Below are positions 5,543 through 9,420 of a stretch of DNA of 9,420 bases, one piece after another. Location of the stretch: contig CAYVZZ010000089.1 of NCBI GenBank assembly GCA_964456185.1, positions 1 through 9,420 of the forward strand, read 5' to 3'. The first letter of the stretch is position 1. The number at the start of each line of letters is the position of its first letter. Origin of the DNA: CAYVZZ01 sp964456185. Lineage in GTDB: Bacteria > Pseudomonadota > Gammaproteobacteria > Pseudomonadales > Alcanivoracaceae. The notes beneath the pieces were generated by a model. That model had not been told where the DNA came from. It searched no databases and saw nothing but the letters and a program-made list of their open reading frames with translations. Made by a program: the position numbers and the translations under genes.

Positions 5543-5875
5543 ATGAGTTGGTTGATTCCTGCGGCCCATGCGGCCGGTTCCGCACCTGCACCACAAGGCG
5601 GTGGCCTTTTTCAGATCGCCTTGATTGCGGTCATGTTTGTGGCGTTTTATTTTTTCTTGATTCGTCCGCAATCAAAACGCGCTAAAGAGCACAAGAAAAT
5701 GCTCGGCGAGCTGCAGAAAAACGACGAAGTCGTTACCTCGGGCGGCATCATGGGCAAGGTGGTTAAGGTAGTTGACGATTATGTGGTCGTTGAAATTGCC
5801 AACAACCTGGAAGTGAAGCTGCAAAAGCAAAATGTCACTTCCACCCTGCCTAAAGGGACGCTAAAGAACATCTGA
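5543..5875 (+). CDS. yajC: Sec translocon accessory subunit YajC
   Basis: A 110-aa single-pass inner-membrane protein that joins SecDF at the SecYEG channel. A hydrophobic segment spans about residues 21-40 (GLFQIALIAV to FYFFLI), followed at once by RPQSKRAKEHKK, the positive cytoplasmic signature of YajC. The cytoplasmic domain contains LQKNDEVVTSGGIMGKV, the most conserved family motif. GGAG (5534-5537) lies five bases before the ATG. It sits 44 bp after tgt and 46 bp before secD, consistent with one transcript. Confidence 0.96.
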   Translation: MSWLIPAAHAAGSAPAPQGGGLFQIALIAVMFVAFYFFLIRPQSKRAKEHKKMLGELQKNDEVVTSGGIMGKVVKVVDDYVVVEIANNLEVKLQKQNVTSTLPKGTLKNI

Positions 5876-5921
5876 GCGGCTTGATGCCAACTTCTCATAA
5901 ACCAACAACAGAGGACATCAC

Positions 5922-7877
5922 ATGAACCGCTACCCACGTTGGAAGGTCGGGCTTTTGATAGCGGTGCTGCTGTTTTGCGGTATTTACGCCTTACCCAATT
6001 TATATCCTGATGCCAGTGCAGTGCAGATTAGCTCGTCGGATGCCGGCGGCACTGTACCCGAGTCTGTCGTTCACCATGTGGTCGATGTGCTGAAAAAAGC
6101 GGACAAAAAGCTAGCAGCAGAGGCCGCGGCGGCAGCCAAGACGAAAACCGAGGAAGACGACATTAAAGCCGTCAACCTGACACCGGTTCGCACCCTGCAG
6201 AAGGATAAAACCTGGTTGCTCGTATTCGACTCTAATGATGCGCAATTACGCGCCAAGACAATTATTGAAAATACCTTGGGTAAGCAGTATGTGTCGGCGC
6301 TAAACTTGATGTCAACCACGCCTGAGTGGTTGCGCGCCATTGGTGCCAAGCCGATGAACCTTGGTCTTGACCTGCGCGGCGGCATGCATTTCCTGCTACA
6401 GGTTGATGTGGAAGCTGCCGTTAAGCAGCGCATGGATGGTTATTCTGGTGAAGTGAAGCAGATGCTTCGCGACGCGGGCATTCAATATCAGGGTGTTACT
6501 ATTGGTGATAAAAGCCTGACCATCGCCTTTGTTAATGATGAAGCCAAAAGCCAAGCTGATACCTTGTTCCGCCGTAAGCTGCGTGAATTCCAAATCACTA
6601 ATGCCTTCGATAAAGAACACGGCATTCTGCTAACTCTATCCAAGCAGACCTTGGAACAAATTCAGGACTATGCGGTGGATCAAAACCGTACCGCACTGAA
6701 TAAGCGGGTGAATGAACTGGGTGTGTCCAACGCGGTGGTGCGTCGCCAAGGTGCTAACCGCATTGTGGTTGAGCTACCGGGTGTGCAAAATGCCACCCAA
6801 GCACGCCGTTTGCTGGGTAAGACTGCTACCTTGCAATTCCGCCTAGTTGCTCAAAATGTAGATCCGGCGCGTGTGGCTACCGGTATTGCGCCGCCAGGGA
6901 CCGAAATCTTTCCGTTCAAAGATACTGAGCGCAAGGTGGTGCTAAAGCGTCAGAAAATCGCCACGGGTTCGCAGGTTACCAACGCCAAAATGGGTTTTGA
7001 CCAGCAAAGCGGTCAACCCGAGGTGGATATCAATCTGGATAGTGCCGGTGCGCGTCGTATGCAGCGGGTGACCAGCAATCACGTCGGTGACCCCATGGCA
7101 GTACTGTTCATCGAAACCAAGACGGAGAAGAAAACTGTTATTGGCGAAGACGGCAAGCCCAAGATTGAATACGACAGCCATAAGGTGGCGCGTGTTATTA
7201 ACGTCGCTACCATCCGCGATACTTTAGGTAGCCGCTTTCGGATTACTGGGTTGGATAGCGCTGCAGAAGCCTCCGAGTTGGCTTTGCTACTGCGCGCCGG
7301 TTCGCTTGCCGCTCCCGTGGTCGTTGTCGGCGAAACCACTATTGGCCCAAGCTTGGGTGCGGCTAATGTTCAAGCCGGTTTGGTTTCCATGGTCGCTGGT
7401 TTGATTCTGGTGCTGCTGTTTATGTCGATCTACTACAAGTTGGCCGGCTTGGTCGCTTGTGTGGTATTGACCGGTAACGTCATTGTGCTAATTGGTGTGA
7501 TGTCGTTAGTGCCCGGTGCCACCCTTACGCTGCCAGGTATCGCCGGTATCGTGCTGACTATGGGTATGGCGGTCGATGCCAACGTACTGATTTACGAACA
7601 GATACGACGCTACGTACGAGAGGGGATGAAGCCCGTTCGTGCCTTGGAAAAAGGTTATGAGCGTGCCTTTGTCACTATTGTAGACGCCAACGTGACCACG
7701 CTTATTGCGGCCATTGTACTGCTGGCGCTGGGTTCAGGCCCTGTTCAGGGCTTTGCCGTGACGTTGATTATCGGTATTGGTGCATCCATGTTTACCGCTA
7801 TCGTTGGCTCACGCGCCATTCTTGAAACCATTTACATGCGTCCGGGGCGTGCTCAGCCCAAGCGCTTGAGCATTTGA
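5922..7877 (+). CDS. secD: Protein translocase subunit SecD
   Basis: SecD is an RND-type inner-membrane subunit that uses the proton motive force with SecF to pull exported proteins through SecYEG into the periplasm. The 651-aa protein begins MNRYPRWKVG with a transmembrane helix (about 8-26, ending YALPNLY). A large periplasmic region follows, with the LGLDLRGGMHFLLQVD motif (147-162), NRVNELGV-type and QGANRIVVELPG segments and VDINLDSAGARRM (368-380). Five C-terminal helices follow from about 485. GMAVDANVLIYE (548-559) carries D552, equivalent to the essential proton-path aspartate 519 of E. coli. It is longer than the 615-aa E. coli protein, partly through an Ala/Lys/Glu-rich stretch at 57-85. 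GAGGA (5911-5915) precedes the ATG by six bases. Confidence 0.98.
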   Translation: MNRYPRWKVGLLIAVLLFCGIYALPNLYPDASAVQISSSDAGGTVPESVVHHVVDVLKKADKKLAAEAAAAAKTKTEEDDIKAVNLTPVRTLQKDKTWLLVFDSNDAQLRAKTIIENTLGKQYVSALNLMSTTPEWLRAIGAKPMNLGLDLRGGMHFLLQVDVEAAVKQRMDGYSGEVKQMLRDAGIQYQGVTIGDKSLTIAFVNDEAKSQADTLFRRKLREFQITNAFDKEHGILLTLSKQTLEQIQDYAVDQNRTALNKRVNELGVSNAVVRRQGANRIVVELPGVQNATQARRLLGKTATLQFRLVAQNVDPARVATGIAPPGTEIFPFKDTERKVVLKRQKIATGSQVTNAKMGFDQQSGQPEVDINLDSAGARRMQRVTSNHVGDPMAVLFIETKTEKKTVIGEDGKPKIEYDSHKVARVINVATIRDTLGSRFRITGLDSAAEASELALLLRAGSLAAPVVVVGETTIGPSLGAANVQAGLVSMVAGLILVLLFMSIYYKLAGLVACVVLTGNVIVLIGVMSLVPGATLTLPGIAGIVLTMGMAVDANVLIYEQIRRYVREGMKPVRALEKGYERAFVTIVDANVTTLIAAIVLLALGSGPVQGFAVTLIIGIGASMFTAIVGSRAILETIYMRPGRAQPKRLSI

Positions 7878-7887
7878 GGAGAACAAC

Positions 7888-8808
7888 ATGGATATCAATA
7901 TTCGAATCAACATGCTCAAATATCGGCGGCAATTCTTCATTGTCTCCGTGATCCTGATCCTTTGCTCTATCGGCCTTCTTGCCACCCGCGGCCTGAACCT
8001 CGGCATGGACTTCACTGGTGGTACCACGGTGAAGGTGAGTGGTCAGGAAGCGCTAGACTTGCCAGAAATCCGCTCTGTGCTTGAGGAAAATGGCTTTGGC
8101 AGCGCTGTGGTGCAGCACTTTGGCACGTCCAGACAGGCCGGTATTAAAGTGTTGCCGAACGGCAGTGAAAATGCCGAAACATTAGGTCACCGTGTATTCA
8201 ACACGCTTAGCGCGCACAACCCTGATCTGACATTAAAGTCGATTGAGTTTGTGGGTCCCCAAGTCGGTAACGAGCTACGCGACAAGTCGATTCTGGCGGT
8301 GCTAGTCGCCTTCGGCATGATGCTGATTTACGTCTGGTTCCGCTTCTCGCAGAAACTGGGTATCGCCTCGGTGGTTGCGTTGTTCCACGAGATATTTATC
8401 TGTTTGGGGTTATTTTCGTTATTTCAGTGGCAATTTAACCTCAACGTAGTGGCCGCGATCTTGGCGTTGATTGGTTACTCCATTAACGACTCCATCGTGG
8501 TAGCCGACTATGTGCGTGATGAATTCCGCAAGAGCCGCGAGCCAAACCCCGAGAAGGTAACCAACAATGCGGTTTGCTTAACCTTGGGACGTACCATTAA
8601 CACCTCGGTTACCACCTTGTTGGTTACCTTGGCCTTGCTGTTCTTTGGTGGCCCGGCCATTCAAGGCTTCTCCATGGCCATGACTATCGGCATTATTTCG
8701 GGTACCTACTCGTCTATCTACATCGTTTGTCACCTGGCACTGATGATGGGCATGAAGCGCCAAGACTTCATTCTGCCCGAGAAACGCGAAGCAGGCGATC
8801 ACCCGTAA
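7888..8808 (+). CDS. secF: Protein translocase subunit SecF
   Basis: SecF is the six-helix partner of SecD in the proton-driven stage of Sec export. The 306-aa protein has a first helix at about 15-33, then GLNLGMDFTGGTTVKV (35-50), a short periplasmic domain ending FVGPQVGNELRDKS (121-134), and five more helices. The conserved IGYSINDSIVVADYVRDEFR (195-214) contains the charged residues of the proton path. The ATG at 7888 is ten bases after the secD stop. A strong AGGAGA Shine-Dalgarno (7877-7882) shares its first base with the secD TGA, so the pair is tightly coupled. A strong hairpin follows the stop. Confidence 0.98.
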   Translation: MDINIRINMLKYRRQFFIVSVILILCSIGLLATRGLNLGMDFTGGTTVKVSGQEALDLPEIRSVLEENGFGSAVVQHFGTSRQAGIKVLPNGSENAETLGHRVFNTLSAHNPDLTLKSIEFVGPQVGNELRDKSILAVLVAFGMMLIYVWFRFSQKLGIASVVALFHEIFICLGLFSLFQWQFNLNVVAAILALIGYSINDSIVVADYVRDEFRKSREPNPEKVTNNAVCLTLGRTINTSVTTLLVTLALLFFGGPAIQGFSMAMTIGIISGTYSSIYIVCHLALMMGMKRQDFILPEKREAGDHP

Positions 8809-8813
8809 ATAGA

Positions 8814-8843
8814 AAAGACACCGGCCTTCGAGCCGGTGTCTTT
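8814..8843. terminator. Strong hairpin ending the sec operon
   Basis: AAAGACACCGGC (8814-8825) is perfectly inverted at 8832-8843 with a six-base loop (12-bp stem). It starts five bases after the secF stop. The stem ends in TTTCTC, so it is a plausible intrinsic terminator rightwards; the AAAA on the left flank allows some leftward function. Confidence 0.8.
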
Positions 8844-8851
8844 CTCGAGAC

Positions 8852-8875
8852 GTAGGAGCGGATCCTGTCCGCGAC
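8852..8875. repeat. REP-like palindromic element
   Basis: The element starts GTAGGAGCGGA and ends TCCGCGAC, with an internal hairpin GCGGA (8858-8862) / TCCGC (8868-8872) around a five-base loop. The GTAGGAGCGG...CCGCG pattern closely resembles the REP sequences of Pseudomonas and related genera, which are scattered in intergenic regions and mobilised by RAYT (REP-associated tyrosine transposase) proteins. It sits between the two terminator hairpins of a convergent gene pair, a typical REP location. Only one copy is in the window. Confidence 0.6.
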
Positions 8876-8886
8876 AACCCCCAACA

Positions 8887-8918
8887 AAAAAAGCCGACCA
8901 TCTCTGGCCGGCTTTTTT
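8887..8918. terminator. Bidirectional intrinsic terminator between secF and the peroxiredoxin
   Basis: AAAAAAGCCGACCA (8887-8900) pairs with TGGCCGGCTTTTTT (8905-8918), 14 bp with one A-C mismatch and a TCTC loop. A T-run follows on both strands. It lies 27 bp past the leftward peroxiredoxin stop and is probably its main terminator, while also backing up the sec-operon hairpin. Confidence 0.88.
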
Positions 8919-8944
8919 CATGCCTTACAGTCTTCGAGCAGGTG

Positions 8945-9420
8945 TTACTTGCTCGGCGCTGCAGTGTAACGCAGGTAAGGTTTAACAGCGTTAAACTCAC
9001 CAAAACGCTCTTTAGCTTCTTCGTCAGAAACAGACGGTGCGATGATAACGTCGTCGCCTTGTTTCCAGTCTACCGGAGTAGTCAGCTGGCGGTTTTCGGT
9101 CAGCTGGATGCTGTCGATCACGCGCAATACTTCGTTCCAGTTACGGCCAGCGCTGGCAGGGTAAGTCAGCGTCATGCGGATCTTCTTGGCCGGGTCGATA
9201 ATGAACACGGTACGCGCTGTAGCTGAGCTGTCGGCGTTGGGGTGAACCAGGTCATACAGTTCGGTAATTTTGCCGTCGTCGCCTTTAAGGATCGGGAAGT
9301 TCACGTCAGTGCCTTCCACGTCGGCGATATCTTTAACCCAGCCGTTGTGGTCTTCAACAGAGTCAACGGAAATGCCGATGGCTTTTACGTTGCGCTTGTC
9401 GAGCTCGGGTTTCAACGTGG
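8945..9420 (-). CDS. 1-Cys (Prx6-type) peroxiredoxin, 5' end outside the window
   Basis: A thiol peroxidase that reduces hydrogen peroxide and organic peroxides. The last 157 residues are present, ending AAPSK at TAA 8947-8945. The visible part starts LKPELDKRNVKAIGISVDS and continues with VEDHNGWVKDI, TARTVFIIDP, YPASAGRNWNEVLRVIDS and TPVDWKQGDDVIIAPS. The last two segments belong to the long C-terminal domain that separates Prx6-type from AhpC-type enzymes. The catalytic PVCTTE cysteine motif would lie just beyond the right edge, so catalytic competence cannot be confirmed. A full family member is about 210-220 aa. It runs convergently with the sec operon behind a shared terminator; its promoter is not in the window. 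Confidence 0.93.
   Translation of the reverse strand, partial: TLKPELDKRNVKAIGISVDSVEDHNGWVKDIADVEGTDVNFPILKGDDGKITELYDLVHPNADSSATARTVFIIDPAKKIRMTLTYPASAGRNWNEVLRVIDSIQLTENRQLTTPVDWKQGDDVIIAPSVSDEEAKERFGEFNAVKPYLRYTAAPSK

Overview
The window comes from a draft assembly (it contains a run of ten Ns) of a gammaproteobacterium. This is inferred from the conserved order queA-tgt-yajC-secD-secF, the close resemblance of Tgt, SecD and SecF to their enterobacterial and pseudomonad counterparts, a Pseudomonas-type REP-like element, and moderate GC. A marine Cellvibrionales/Spongiibacter-like or pseudomonad relative is possible, but genus is a guess.

Left edge (1-396): the first 38 codons of a P4-type tyrosine integrase run leftwards off the window. 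Upstream of it are three GGGGTAC-type repeats that look like integrase arm sites. Next comes a complete tRNA-Leu(CAA) on the same strand, whose 3' end faces the integrase. This is the classic boundary of a genomic island inserted in a tRNA gene; the island body lies outside the window to the left.

Middle (475-3263): two divergent genes share a 298-bp intergenic region. Leftward is a zinc-less medium-chain (quinone oxidoreductase-like) dehydrogenase, interrupted near its start by the N gap; the sequences flanking the gap overlap by four bases in a way that restores the frame. Rightward is an ABC1/UbiB-family atypical kinase with all catalytic motifs but a frame break near its C-terminus. A perfect FNR/ANR-type box lies just upstream of the kinase.

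Right half (3309-8918): an operon-like block carries queA and tgt (queuosine tRNA modification, start-stop overlapped), then yajC, secD and secF (the Sec translocon accessory membrane complex). It ends with a strong hairpin, a REP-like element and a second strong bidirectional hairpin. A convergent 1-Cys (Prx6-type) peroxiredoxin enters from the right edge, without its N-terminus.

Most of the window is ordinary core genome. I found no convincing undescribed multi-gene system inside it. The points most worth following are the island border, the FNR-type box on the kinase gene, the kinase frame break and the REP-like element.
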